From positions 186,001 to 250,000 of the forward strand of contig JAOTOM010004376.1 of the NCBI GenBank assembly GCA_034440615.1: a stretch of 64,000 nt of DNA, written 5' to 3'. Below are positions 1 to 12,904 of the stretch, in pieces. Origin of the DNA: Ashinkailepas kermadecensis (Eukaryota > Arthropoda > Thecostraca > Neolepadidae). Position 1 is the stretch's first letter, and every line of letters starts with the position of its first letter. Under the pieces are notes generated by a model, which did not search any database, had not been told where the DNA came from, and worked only from the letters and a program-made list of their open reading frames with translations. Position numbers and translations under genes: made by a program.

Positions 1-148
1 ACGAGACGCTCTGCGCGACAGGCTGTCATCGCAGCGGCGGCCGCCCGCTCCCCGTGGCCAGGTCTCCCCGGACTGATCCTACCGGCATCTTCGCGCCAGG
101 CGGAATTCGTCACGATTGACGGCTTAGAAGCCGCCACAACCAATGGCT

Positions 149-241
149 TTAGATATCTGTGTATTTTGTTTACCCTGAGTCAAGGTAAATACAGATATCA
201 CAGACACATATATCTAAAATATTTTAAACACAGATATCTAA
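149..241. repeat. Short inverted repeat (MITE-like hairpin)
   Basis: TTAGATATCTGTGT (149-162) is the perfect reverse complement of 228-241. A second inner pair (GTATTTTGTTTACC / GGTAAATAC) lies between the arms. No duplication flanking it was recognised. Confidence 0.5.
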
Positions 242-1216
242 GAGCATTCGTTGAGCATACAAGGCCAATGTCTTTGACCATTGCGACACCCAAATAATTT
301 TCCTCGTGTGTATTCAGTAGCTACTTGCGCCTTAGGGCAATATTTAGGATTGTAAATGTCGGCATGTATCACCATTGTACAATGCCGTAATACCCAGCAA
401 AAACCATGTCCGCATGGATGGTTATTGAATACATCCATACATACATGATGTTGTCCTGCCAGGTCATATTTGTCGTTAGCTTGTCCATCTGGCATGCCAA
501 AAGGCCAGTTTTACATCAGGTACAGCTTAAGGAAATGCACATGAACATATGGTACAAAGCGCCTCGCTAATCGCACTATGTTCTATTCTTGGCTGGCTGG
601 TGGTAAAAGACAGAAGACATTGGAAAGCCCGGCAGTATTACGAGAGCGAGCGAAATTGCTGGGGATATGGCACATTGTCATGCGGCTCCGTGGTGGCAAA
701 TTGGCAGCGTAATCGCACCCAATTAATCATGTCGATCGCAGTCGACACCACTTTCAAGGGCGATCGATACAATCGCACACGCCCGGCTGCACAGAGGTGC
801 GAAATCAATCAGCGCGCCATGTGGCGAGCGGCGTGCACGCGACGCCGTGCGACGGAGGCAAGCCGGCACCATCGACACCATCGCCTGTAGCAGCGTGACA
901 TTCCTCGGGTGATCCCCGAAGATCTGTGCAGATATGGAGGAAATAATGATCAATGTACATGTGGCTCATCGATTCGATCTATGAGAAAACACGGTAAGAA
1001 ACCGAGTAAATGCGCACCGAAGTGGAAAAATATGGCGGATCATCAGCATGGCGAAGGCTATCTTGATTATCGCTGAATTCGTGACAAAAGGCAATTCATT
1101 GGGTCCGGCTAACATGACGCAACAACATCGCAATGGCTCTTCTCAGATAAATGCCAAAATGAGTAGCTAAGCACCACGAAAATCTAAGAACCTGCCATCA
1201 CCCACAGGTGGGGAAT
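242..1216. other. No recognised gene
   Basis: The only notable item is an 85-codon minus-strand frame (238-495) with eight cysteines and no signal peptide. I do not recognise it. Confidence 0.5.
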
Positions 1217-1975
1217 CACCGACGATATGGTGTCACTCACGGATATGGTACCAATCAAAGATATGGTGTTACTCACAAATATGGTACACGCACGGATATG
1301 GTATCACTCACGGATATGGTACCAATCAAAGATATGGTGTTACTCACAAATATGGTACACTCATCGATATGGCATCACTCACAGATATGGTACCAATCAA
1401 AGATATGGTGTTACTCACAAATATGGTACACTCATCGATATGGCATCACTCACAGATATGGTACCAATCAAAGATATGGTGTTACTCACAAATATGGTAC
1501 ACTCATCGATATGGCATCACTCACAGATATGGTACCAATCAAAGATATGGTGTTACTCACAAATATGGTACACTCATCGATATGGCATCACTCACAGATA
1601 TGGTACCAATCAAAGATATGGTGTTACTCACAAATATGGTACACTCATCGATATGGCATCACTCACAGATGTTGTACAACTCAAAAATATGGTGTCACGG
1701 ATCACTCACTGATACGATATCAATCACGGATGTGGTATCATTAACAGATGTGGTACCACGCACAGCTAGGGTATCACTCACGGATATGATATCACTCACC
1801 GATATGGTATCACTCACAGATGTGGTATCACGCACATCTATGGTATCACTCACGGGCATGATATCACGCATGTCTATGGTATCACTCACGTACATGGTTT
1901 CACTCACGGACATGGTATCAATGACGGATATGGTATCACTGACGAATATGGTATCACTGACGGATATCACATCAC
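1217..1975. repeat. 18-bp minisatellite with a 71-bp higher-order unit
   Basis: The basic unit is GATATGGTATCACTCACG. Between about 1313 and 1670 four variants form a 71-bp unit repeated five times (for example starts at 1384 and 1455). To the right the copies are single 18-bp units with more divergence. Confidence 0.95.
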
Positions 1976-1989
1976 TCGTGAGCGTCGCA

Positions 1990-3870
1990 CGGGTATGACT
2001 ATGGGATGAGCATTGCGCTCAGGAGAGTTAAATGTTTGCAAGCACCGAAAAAATAACTACAGCATATATTGAGTGTGCCTTAGTTCGTTCACCACCTCCA
2101 AACATAGCGTGCATAACGCGTACACCTGATGTATTTCGTGGGTAACCATGAGTGGCATTACCAGCAACTTGCGCTTCCGAATTGTTTTCTGACATGAGGA
2201 AATGCAGCCAAGGGAAGCGTCGGGGTAGGAGAGCGCTAGTCCTTTTCGTGGTGGCTGTTTTGTGCCAATGACTGAACTAAATGTCGTGCCTGTTCAAACA
2301 CAGAGGTCATGTCTACGCCCGATGCTCCGAGCCAGCTGCCCAATATGAAATGAAATAATTTTGATGACATATGATGAGTTGGAGGATGTAGTTGGAAATT
2401 TGAGTGGAGAAAACTAGGACAGTGACATTGCTTCCGTCGTGTATGCAGAAAGCCATATCTTTATGGTGGATTCTAAGTAAAACGATTTTGTTAATCTCAA
2501 TATGCGACCACTTACTCCTTCCAGCCCGCGACCGAAAACAAATTCAGTTGGGTTCAAAAGCGTGTCTTTTTCTTGTTATCTCAGAGTTTTTTTTTGGGGG
2601 TGTGCTTTGTACTCTAACGTAATGTTGTGGCTCATACACCACGAGTCAATATATTTTCCAAAGGATACCAGAATTCTGCACTGAAATTCCGATTTCAATG
2701 TCACTGGCAGATAGTCGCTACAATGACCACCCAGGGAGAAGTGAGGTCGGTAGATGCCCGGCCATGTTGTTGGTTGGTTATTGGTTTTACGACACGTCGA
2801 CCGTTGAGTCATGTAGCGTCGCCAATCTCTCACGCCGATTGGTCGCGGGCGAAGAGTAGCGACAGGTGAGACTCGAACCCACAACCTTTCGATTGTGAGA
2901 CGAGCATCTTACCCATAGACCACTCGTCCCCCCCGGCCATGTTGTCCACTGGCACTATAGTCTGCCGTGATATCCTTTGATATTTTTAAAACGTTGAAGT
3001 AGTTCGTTCCGTGACCGGTTTGTTGACATCGCGGAGGCTGCCGGTCACTAGGCATTACATGCTCCGTCGTCAGAGCGACCCTCGCTGGAACTGATCGCTG
3101 ATCAGATACTCTGGGCTACAAACAACTGAGCTGTTTACCACATAAACAGATAACTAACAATGCTCTCAGACGTATTTTGACATATGCGTGGAGACCATGG
3201 TCGTGCTACCAACCAGGCGTAGGCATTCTTCTGCCATGTGATGCATCGCATCTCCCAGTTCATCGAATTGTTTGCAGCCTCGTTACCATTGTCCCGTGAG
3301 TGTCCTATTTTATACCATTCTTAAGGCACAGCATAAAATACCATCATTCTTCATTAGTGCTTCAAGGATATGCACCAATAAATGAGCACCAATCAAGAAG
3401 CAGACGCCTATTCTGAATTTCAACGCTACCTTCGATGCTTCCAGCTGTTCATTGTTTGTGTCACGTGTCCACTTTGGCACAAAATGCTGTCTCACTCTTC
3501 CGCACCTTCTCCTGCGTTAAGAGCAGACTTTACTAAAATCGTTCTGGTATCATCTATTGCATTAATCAATACATTGCATGCTCGGCATCAGACAATTAAT
3601 TGTCCTCAATTTGTAAATCGGAGCGATTGCATCAGCAACTTCATTGGCAAGTTTTCAGCCCATGTCTCCTATTACAGCCTAACCTCACTTAGCCAGGTTA
3701 TCTTCAGCCCTAACCCACCTTTGACTACTAACATGGCTCAACCTAACTTCACCTAACTATGTTATCTTCAGCCTTAGCCTAGGTAGCCTAGGTAGCCTAG
3801 TGTGCTGTTCGATATTGGTACTATTTGTTGTGCGAAGAAATTGTTTGAAATCGCATAATTATGTGCGGTA
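1990..3870. other. No gene recognised apart from the SINE at 2.8 kb
   Basis: Short frames only, with no conserved motif. Around 3690-3800 there are small CCTAACCTCAC and TAGCCTAGG duplications. Confidence 0.5.
2771..2931 (-). mobile_element. tRNA-Val-like SINE, full length with target-site duplication
   Basis: On the minus strand it starts GGGGACGAGTGGTCTATGGG (A box), has an anticodon-like loop CTCACAA (CAC, valine) and the B box GGTTCGAGTCT. It ends in an ACCAATAACCAACC tail. A perfect 14-bp duplication CCCGGCCATGTTGT flanks it (2757-2770, 2932-2945). Confidence 0.9.
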
Positions 3871-3875
3871 AAATT

Positions 3876-3904
3876 GAGAAAGAGTGAAAGAGAGATATAT
3901 AGAA

Positions 3905-3961
<57 letters not shown>

Positions 3962-4031
3962 GAGAGAGAGAGAGTGAGAGAGTTAGAGAGTGAGAGAGTG
4001 AGAGGAGAGAGAGAGAGAGAGACAGAGACAG
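3876..4031. repeat. (GA)n microsatellite with interruptions
   Basis: About 150 bp of GA dinucleotides with TGA and CAGA interruptions. Confidence 0.95.
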
Positions 4032-4054
4032 ATATATTTGTTTCCATTAATTTA

Positions 4055-4250
4055 ATGAATGTTTCTGGGACTGCAATGCATTTTCCCGGAACTGTAATGA
4101 ATGTTCGCGGAACTGTAATTAATATTACCGGTACAGTAATTCATGTTCCTGGTACCACAATGAATGTTCCCATTACCGCAATGAATGTTCCTGGTACTGC
4201 AATGAATGTTCCAGGTACTGGAATAAATGTTTCTGGTGATGGAATTTACG
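4055..4250. repeat. 21-bp array, about 9 diverged copies
   Basis: The unit resembles AATGAATGTTCCTGGTACTG C. It directly follows a GA microsatellite. Confidence 0.82.
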
Positions 4251-4259
4251 AGACAGATC

Positions 4260-6650
4260 GTTAATGGAAGCCCTCACAGGAACTGAAGAATCTCGCTCTG
4301 GGCCAATCATTGAAGATGGAGAACCTACAACTCACCGGTATTTTAAAATCCATGTGCATGCTTCCTCCAGTATGAGGGCTGAGTAAATCAAAAACCGGTT
4401 GCAAAATCGGCTTACAAAATCGCTGATGTTTTCCACAAACAGATGGCCACTCCTTTCAAACTCGTGCGTTTGGTAGACATCAGTGAAAATGTTTGCACCG
4501 CGAGCTTCAGACTGGGTGCCCCTAATCAGATAATTAATGATGAAGAGCCGCTAAATGTCGCTAACGACGTGTCAGCGTGGCGCTAATCCCGGCCTGAACA
4601 ACCCGTCCCCGACACTAGCCGAGCCGCCTCCCAACATCTCCGCCACTCAAACTGCCGTCCGATCGACACTTTACACGGGACTTCTGACTAAGTCTCCTCA
4701 CTGGCGCCGGACAGCTGACATCTGCGTCGGACTGAGAGCGTGGCACTTTGACGGACGGGTCGTGGTCGAGGCGTCACGTGAGCGTGACACTGGTCGAGGC
4801 GTCACGTGCGGCAGCGCGGCCAGTTCCGCCCATCTGGGCGGAATACCGCCCAAGCCGGACCAGTTCCGCCCAGACTCGGCACCGCACACGCGCCGCAACG
4901 CGTCTGACCGGCCACCGAGCTGCAGGCACACTCCCGGCCGTGGTCAGAGTTTGTTGGTTGGGTTGTGTTTTAGAGCACTTCGACCAAACTATGTGATCAT
5001 TTAACGCCCAAAACGTTCATTTAGCATGCCAGAATCATATGAAGCTGTTACTGAGGTGAGTATATGGTCTGAAATCCTCTCCTCTCAGGTACCGGAATAT
5101 GTTACCAGAATTAATGATTTCCGAGTCTTTCTATATAGGCTTAACCCAGATGGACCCCTGTGGCTCTTATTAAGCCTTAACACTTTATGACTTCATGACT
5201 TTATGAGTCATATGCTCGCAGTTCGCGATATGTTAGATGTTCGATCCTATTTCCATAGAACAACCTTCGCTCAATTGAACAGCGTTGGCGCGAGAAATGC
5301 ACATGTCGCACCGTGAGGGCTTCCAGACAGCGGGGGCACTTGGGTTTCTCTAGCCGTGGTCAGAACAGGGTCGAAACGGTGACGAGATGGATGCGAGGCA
5401 GAGACGAGATATAGACGGCACTTTTGATGGATCGAAGGGTAGTGCATTTGGAACATCGCCCAAGCTGACCGATCTCTAAGTCGGAACTGCATAATTTGGC
5501 AAGCTTCCGTAAATCTGTAACTGAGTTGTATTAAGAGCTTTCGTAAACATCGCATATCAGCGATTCAAATACGGTAGTATTCTATTTTGAGGAATTGCAA
5601 AGCTTGTCCCACACCTACAAAGCGTGTTGTAGACTTCAATTCTGGATTCCAAATGGACAATTGAAGCTTCTGGATTCGCCAGTGGAAATTACCAGCTTTG
5701 TGCTGATGTAGCTGATATACCAGCCTCCCTCCCCCAACCGCACACTCCACGTTGGTGGTCCTGAGTGGGCCCCTGCGGCGTACAGGCGGGTCATTCGGCG
5801 CGTTCGTGCGTCGGCAACGTCTCGGCCATCAGCGACATCGCATTTAGTGGCCGTATCTCCGGTGTCGGCGGAGCCCTGTATGTCAAGGGCGCGAGCCGAC
5901 GATCCCATCTCGGATACAGGAGGGGCGTCGACAAGTGCCTTGCAGTGTACACGAGCGAGATGCTAGCGCCGCCGGAGCAGCGACACCTTCACAATGGTAT
6001 CCTGTAGCTGACGCCAACTGTGTTTTCATTGCCCTCCACGTAATTCCTCCACTAACAATATATTATATAAATTGGTTCCCGTGTACGCGAACAGAAATGG
6101 TGGTGAAATCTCAGATGGCTGGTACTTCAGTAATGCTAAACGTATATGTGTTGTTTGCTGGCTTTAGGCTGCTTTTTGCTATTTGGATTTCGGGCGCTTC
6201 GACGAGTCTTTGTTCATTTGCGCCCAATCTGGTGGTATTTCGTTGTCTCCTGGGTAGCTGCGGTAGGTAAAGGTAGTCCATGTGCACAATGTTCACAAAT
6301 GCGCCCACCCATTCCTTTGCGGATACAGAGGTAATAGACATGGAGTTGTGGATCCAAACCTAGGATCCAACTTCGCTTCGGATTCCCATCGCTAAAATTA
6401 TCCTTTTGCAATGACCTAGGCGTAGTTGGAACAGCGACACTGTGTGAGCATTTTTGAAAATTGTTGGATTTCTTAGCCAGTAAAAGTGATTTGTGGTGCA
6501 TCCATGTGACGTCATTACTTTTAGTTGCACGTGACAGTACAACCATTCACCATCAGTGAATGGTTGCTTAATGCAAAAACGGTGTCTTGTGTCTTGTGAC
6601 GTTCTCTGTGCTCGTCCATATATCAGCTCGACACTCGTGCGAGCCCGCAC
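4260..6650. other. No gene recognised apart from a LINE 3' end
   Basis: A GC-rich block at 4560-4940 has an open frame of 149 codons and duplicated GTCGAGGCGTCACGTG and CAGTTCCGCCCA segments, but no family resemblance. Confidence 0.5.
5118..5204 (+). mobile_element. 3' end of the same CR1-like LINE family
   Basis: This segment matches the 3' end of the 19.5-kb element almost base for base (AGATGGACCCCTGTGGCTC, then TTATTAAGCCTTAACACTT). It ends in a TTATGACTTCATGAC-type tail. Only the last 90 or so bases are present, a typical severe 5' truncation. Confidence 0.75.
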
Positions 6651-6654
6651 ACAC

Positions 6655-7435
6655 TCGTGCCTTCTCTACCGTGTCCTCCACTACCGTGTCCACTATCGTC
6701 TCCATCACCGTCTCCACTAGCGTGTCCACCACCCTATCCACTACCGTGTCCACTATCATCTCCACCACCGTCTCCACCACCCCATCCACTACCGTGTGCA
6801 CCATCGTTTCCACCACCGTCTCCACCACCCTATCCAATACCGTGTCCACTATCATCCCCACCACCGTCTCCACCACCCTATCCAATACCGTGTCCACTAT
6901 CATCCCCACCACCGTCTCCACCACATCATCCACTACCGTGTGCACCATCGTTTCCACCACCGTCTCCACCACCCTATCCAATACCGTGTCCACTATCATC
7001 CCCACCACCGTCTCCACCACCCTATCCAATACCGTGTCCACTATCATCCCCACCACCGTCTCCACCACATCATCCACTACCGTGTCCACTATCGTCCCCA
7101 CCACCCTATCCACTACCGTGTCCACTATCATCTCCACCACCGTCTCCACTAGCGCATCCACCATCGTTTCCACCACCATCTCCACTACCGTGTCCGCTAT
7201 TGTGTCCGCTATTGTGTCCACTTGTGTGCCCATTACTGTGGCCACTACCGTCTCCAATGCCGTATAGATTACCGTGACCATTGTCATGACCGCTAGTGTG
7301 TCCATTACTGTGTCCACTATTGTGTCCATTACTGTGTCCACTATTGTGTCCATTACCGTGTCCATGTCCATTACTGTGTCCGCCGCTGTATCCGCTACCG
7401 TGTCCAGCGCTGAGTCCGCTACCGTGTCCGCGGCG
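6655..7435. repeat. 12/18-bp minisatellite (CCACTACCGTGTCCACTATC type)
   Basis: Units of 6-bp multiples built on TCCACCACCGTC and TCCACTATCATC. Longer blocks repeat inside it (for example the CCACCCTATCCAATACCGTG block occurs four times). The period is divisible by three, so frames on both strands stay open. Confidence 0.92.
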
Positions 7436-7439
7436 GCGG

Positions 7440-9919
7440 CGTGGGCGGCCCGGCAGACACGGGCACATGCCGGACATGCCAGATCACGGTAACGAGACCA
7501 AACAGCCGGGCGGCGCGACCAGCCGACCGGCGGTGACGAGCCGGCCGACCAATCAGCGGCCGACGGCCGATGACGTCGACCGATAGCGTCCGATAGTGAT
7601 GGCCGATAGGCGCGCGATAGTGATGGGTGATGAATGTCGCCGGCGCTGCTGGACGAGCCGCCGCCGACGAGCCGGCCGGCGACACGGCCGCCGTCAGCGG
7701 TGCCGGCCGAGTTCTGGCGAGTTGGGCGGGCGTAGCAGGCGTAGCAGATGTAGCAGGTGAAGGTGTGCAGTGGCGGCGCGTTCGGCAGCTGCTTTTCCAT
7801 ATATCGCGTGCAAATCTAATGCTCCAAAATTTCCATACGCTTATGCACTGTCCAGGTGCCACTTCTTGCCCGCCAATCAAGCTTTGTTCTTAGGCTGTGA
7901 TCGTGCATTAGACAGGTACTCTGGCATAGGCTACTTGCTAAGTATCATTGTGTTGGATATGCTGCGACGATGGTCTCGAATATAGATGGCGGTGCGAAAC
8001 GCATCTGTGCTGAAGGTGATATGTGCGTATCCTCTCCAGTGGCGTCGCCACGAAATTCTTCCAGGGGGGACAATGTTCATAGGGGGCCTCCTGTTCCCCA
8101 AAAGGGGGCCTCCACTGTTAAAAAAAAATTATTAAACAGAATATGCATGGGTGAATACGAACCTAACACAATAATCCATCACAAGAAAAGAAGAACAAAA
8201 ACACATTCATTCAGGCACACCATACCTTTCTGTGTTGCCATATATCATCAACAATGACATCCTCTATGGCAAGGTAGACTTTTTTTAAAAGTTATCTTTA
8301 TGAATTATATGAACTAGATTCTGTCTTCAGTTTTCGTTTGATTTGTAAAATTCCATACAGCAACGTCCAAGACATTTCTTTAGCACTGCTTTTTTCCTTG
8401 GCACCTGTTCTATTCTGGGAAATATTTGACAAATTACACTGTTCCAGGAGGTCCTGTGTTAGGTCCTCCTATTGCTTTTTAATCTCTTAGCATGGTTCCC
8501 GAATGGGAACATGATTTCATATTGATGTCTTGTTTGTTCTTGGCATGGTGCATCATTTACGCAAAACGCAATAGCAAGAATCATTTTTTTTCGCTGAGAA
8601 CTAAGCCATACCAGGGTATAAATACGCAAATGTGGATAAATACGTCAGTGCCAAAACAAACCAATACCTTTATGCTTTATCGACGAGAAGAATCTTCCCA
8701 CTGGCCTCTAGATTGTAGCGAGCCGGTGGGGCTCGTGCTGAGCATATCTGAAAGATATCTACCATTGATCAACCCACTTCTATGTCCACCAAGTTTAACT
8801 GAATATAGCTAGGTTCATCACTACTGCTAGTAATTCCGACCAGCTTGATCTCATAAACAAGCTTAAACGATCATTTCTCAGTCCTCGGACGACAATTTCG
8901 CGAATGCGACAACGAGAAGTGAATTGAATTGGTGTTCTGATCGTCATCTTAGGGATTTATTTCTTCTTTTTTTTTTTATAACATTTGGTGCTGGCTGCAA
9001 GGCACTTGGCACAGAAGCTAAGATAATAAATCCTCCGCGAATAAATTCACGGCAAGAACAAGCATTGAACAACAATGCATCAATGGCAATGCAACAATGT
9101 AACAATGATAATGCATAAATAATGCAAAACCTTCGAATTCCACGCCTTCACGCCCATGGTTATTGCTGTGCTGTACCGTTTTGTAAATTGTGTCGTTGAG
9201 AAGGTACTGAAGCTGGGAAGCTCTAATCATGCAGGCTCCAATCACAGAAGACAACTTTGTAGGAAGAGAATACGTTTTAAAACATCGTTCCTCCCATTTA
9301 ATATGGGGCATCGGTGTTGTTTTGTATGTTTGTGAGGGGGAATTTTCCCCCGAAATGTTGACCTTGCTCCATGGGCGTAAGTTTTCCGATTTAGACCACT
9401 ATTTTGTCAAAGGGGACCATTTTAAATTCAATAATTAGTGATCGACTGGATTATCTTGTGGAGGGGCCTAATCTATCACTATCGTTTCTGATTCGTCTGA
9501 TTTCAACCCTAGCTCCCCCACCCTGTTCGAATGTATTATTTTGGTATCCCTTGACAAGTCACCTCGCACCGCTGAAATTACACCTACGCAAATCACTTTA
9601 AAATATACAATTTCCAAATTTCAGACATTCCGGTTCATAGTGCCCGGTCGCCACGACTCCAACGTTATTGCACGTGCACACCATCTTGCGCATTCGGCGC
9701 ATTCGCCACACTTCGTGCGATGCTACGGATTCTGCTGGGCCTCCTACGCTTTGCTAATTATTGCCACATGATAGACTTGTGCCATATCTGACGTGATAAA
9801 ATGCTTCGTATGGTCGTTCGCTGCGAAAATTCCATGAATTAAATTCGATCCTTAGTTCCCTACTTCCCATATTTTATGGTAAAGAAATGCGGATACCCGC
9901 TGAGCTTTGATTCACCTCA
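7440..9919. other. No gene recognised
   Basis: A GC-rich patch (7430-7760) is followed by AT-rich sequence. CAGTGGCGTCGCCACG at about 8038, next to G-rich sequence, resembles a transposon end. Confidence 0.5.
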
Positions 9920-12904
9920 TATCTTTGATTAAACATGCTTCCAGGTTGGCTACCGAACCGAGGCCCAGCCTGAGTGTACTTCTTTGAACCCGTTTCGTAT
10001 TTCTTCGTCTACGGATGTGTCTTAGGGCTCCAATCCATTTTTGTTAGAGATCCAATGCATTTTCGAAACTACTGCTCATATTAGGGTTTGTTGCTTTTTT
10101 GTGCACCGAATACTTTTTCTAGTTGTCGGGACGCTTTCAAAGATCTCGATGTGTTTACTTAGTGCCCGACATTTTTGTTCGTTTCGGACCATGTTGCTTT
10201 TTGCGGCCCCAGCCTCTTTTCAGGCCCTTGTGCAGTCATATGGTCCCTGTGTGCCTTGAGAGCTTCCGGTGTTTTTTTAAATGATGTTTTCTAGAGTTCC
10301 CGGTATATATAGTTATGGCTACAACACATGTTTTCGGGTCCTGTCGCTTTTTGCGAGACTGCGCTTTAGAGGGCCAGTCGCATTCTCGGTCCTCGTTGTG
10401 CTCTTAGGGTCCCGCTGTGTTCATTTGGGGCTTCTGTGCAGATTTGTCCCGGTACGATTTCGGGGCTTTTTCTGGGTCCTATCGCGACTTATCGCGTCCA
10501 GGCGCGTGGTTCCGGGATCCAACGCCAGTTATCTGGGCTCAACGCGATTTTGTGGATCTCTTCTGAATTTTCTTTAAATTCCGAATCCCGGCCTCATTTT
10601 TTCGAGTCCCTGGCGCCATGTTTTTGTATCTCACCTCGATTTTCTTCGAGCTCCGGTATGTTTTTCGATGCCGTACGCGATTTGTCAAGGCATCTGATGA
10701 CATGTTCGGTGCTCCAGAACCATTGTCCTGACCTGGGCTTTTTTGGAATCCCTCATTATTTCGGAGGGCTCCGGCTTTATTTTTCGGATACCGATGCGAC
10801 TTTGGGGGTCACACGGTGCCTATGTGGGGCCCTAGACGCCAATTGTTGGCAGCCCCGAAGTTATTTTTTTATGCCCAGGCCAAATTTTTGGTACTACCGA
10901 TGGGAATTGTGGGTCCGAGCGCGAAATTTGGTGGGACCGGTTCGAGTTTGCGGGGCGCGTTGTACCTAGCTGTGACCCCAACGCGATCTCGGCGGTTCCT
11001 GTTGCAGATTTGTGTGCCTCGGAGAGAGTTTTCTGGGGCACGGCGTATTTACTAGGAGTCTCTATGCGAATTCTGGTGGACCGACGCGAATTTGTGTGGC
11101 CCCAGCGCGACTTTTGGGGGCCTCGGCTGGATTCTTGGGAGCATATCCCTCTTAGGAGGGAGGGGGCATTTGCCATTTTGATATGTCACTGCGGCCACCA
11201 AAGGACTTTCTTCAGCCGATGGCACCTTTCGGAGTATAAATGCCCTCCGGGCAATTTTTTCCGGACCTGTTCTTAATTTTCCGGTGCTGGGGTCGATTTT
11301 ATCGAGACTCGGTGTGAACTTTTGGACATCGAGTTCTATTTTCTTAAAGGTCCTTATGCGATATTTTTCGGTCCTGGTACGATTCTTCGGTTTCCAGGTG
11401 CGATTTTTTTCGGTGCCCTGACACGTTTTTTTCCAGTGCCCAACGGGTTTTGGGGGGACTTTGACCCGATTTTTTGTTGTGGAGCAGAGTGACATTCCGG
11501 TTGATAATTGATTTTTGGGGCAGCTGTAACCTTTTGGGTCCAGGCGCGACCTTTTTGGTGTCCAGTGAGATTTTCAAGGGCTGCAACGCAACTTTTTTTT
11601 TATAGTCTAATGTAATCTTTTATGTCCCGACGTCATTTGCTTGGATCCCTAGCTCGAGTTTTAGCGACCTAGACACTTTGTGGGTGTCCAATATGTTTTT
11701 GATGCTTTTGGTGTCGTTGTTGAGGCCCCAGAGTGCATCCATGTCCGGATTGTTTTTTGTTGCCCCGGCTTCATTTGTGTCCCAATGATACTGTTGGGGA
11801 ACGGTACTACCTATCGTGCCCCTAGCGTGATTGTCATGGTCCGAGCGTGAATTTTTGATACCCCTAGGCTCAGCGTGATATTCAGGGGCCCCGGCCGGAT
11901 CTTTTTGGGCCAATATCGTGATTTTCAAGTACCCCGGCACGATTCCTGGCATTCCAGGGGCTTCTTGCAAATTATAGACCTCCTCTCGCGTCTTAGGGGT
12001 CTCGCCTCATTTCCTGGAGCCTTTTTACCGGCTTTTGGACGTCTTCTCGTGCATCCTACCCTCCTCCATATTCAATGGTCCTCCTCTCCCGTTTTGGAGG
12101 GCCTCCTCCCACATCCTAAGGCCCCTTTAACGTGGCATGGGGCTTCCTCTCATGTTCCAGGGGCATCCTCTGCCAAATTATGGGCCTCCTGCCACGCCTC
12201 GTGGGCCTCCTTTGTCCTCGCAAAGCTTACCCGTCTTGAGGGATCTTCAATTTGGAAACCTCGCCTCCTTCCATACCTGCTACCTGCCACTCCCATCTTA
12301 AGTGCCTTCTCTCATTTCCTGGGAATTCCTTCCGGTCGTCGGGGCTTCATTCGGCCCTGGAAACCTCCTACTCGATCTCGAGGGACTCCTCTCGAGTCCG
12401 GCAGGGACCTCCTTTTCTCTTCTAGAGGCTTTCTTTTTCAAATTAGGGGCCTCCTCTCACGTCTTCGTAGCCTCCTGTTCTGCGTTTTGATTATATCTTT
12501 GCCCATTTTAAGTGGGCCTCTTATCTCCTGGTGGATTCCTGTTCTCTCTCAGGTACCTCCTCTCCCAAATTACAAGCAACCTTTCCTATTTCAGTTACCT
12601 TGTCATTTCCTGGGGACCCTCTTACCGGTCTTGAAGCCTTCTTTCTCGCCTGGGAGCCATCCCTCTTATCTATTTGCCCTTCTCTCATATTTTAGGGGCT
12701 TCCTCGTTTATCATAGGGTCTCATTTCCAATCTTATATCGCCCTCTTCCGAATTAGTTGCTTCCTGCCACTTTTCAGGATCATCCTTTTCTATCTTGGTG
12801 GAACCTTACCCGTTTTAGGGACTGCTTTTGCGTCTCCGAAACCTCATCTCATATCCACTGGCTTTATATTCCGTCTTTGGGCCTCCTCTCATTTTCTGAG
12901 GTCT
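9920..12904. repeat. Degenerate 20-31-bp tandem repeat leading into the 21-bp array
   Basis: A loose recurring pattern GGNCCC-NGCGCGATTTTT is visible through 10.0-11.9 kb, for example GGGGCCCCGGCCGGATCTTT. From about 11.95 kb it turns into GGGCCTCCTCTCACGTCTT-type units. No conserved gene is visible. Confidence 0.6.

Noticed and set aside
2877..2935. A functional tRNA-Val gene at the SINE heads
   Set aside because: The acceptor stem is not paired, the copies carry a common non-tRNA body and tail, and they are flanked by target-site duplications.
4555..5004. 149-codon plus-strand frame as a gene
   Set aside because: No conserved motif, internal duplications, and open antisense frames in a GC-rich patch.
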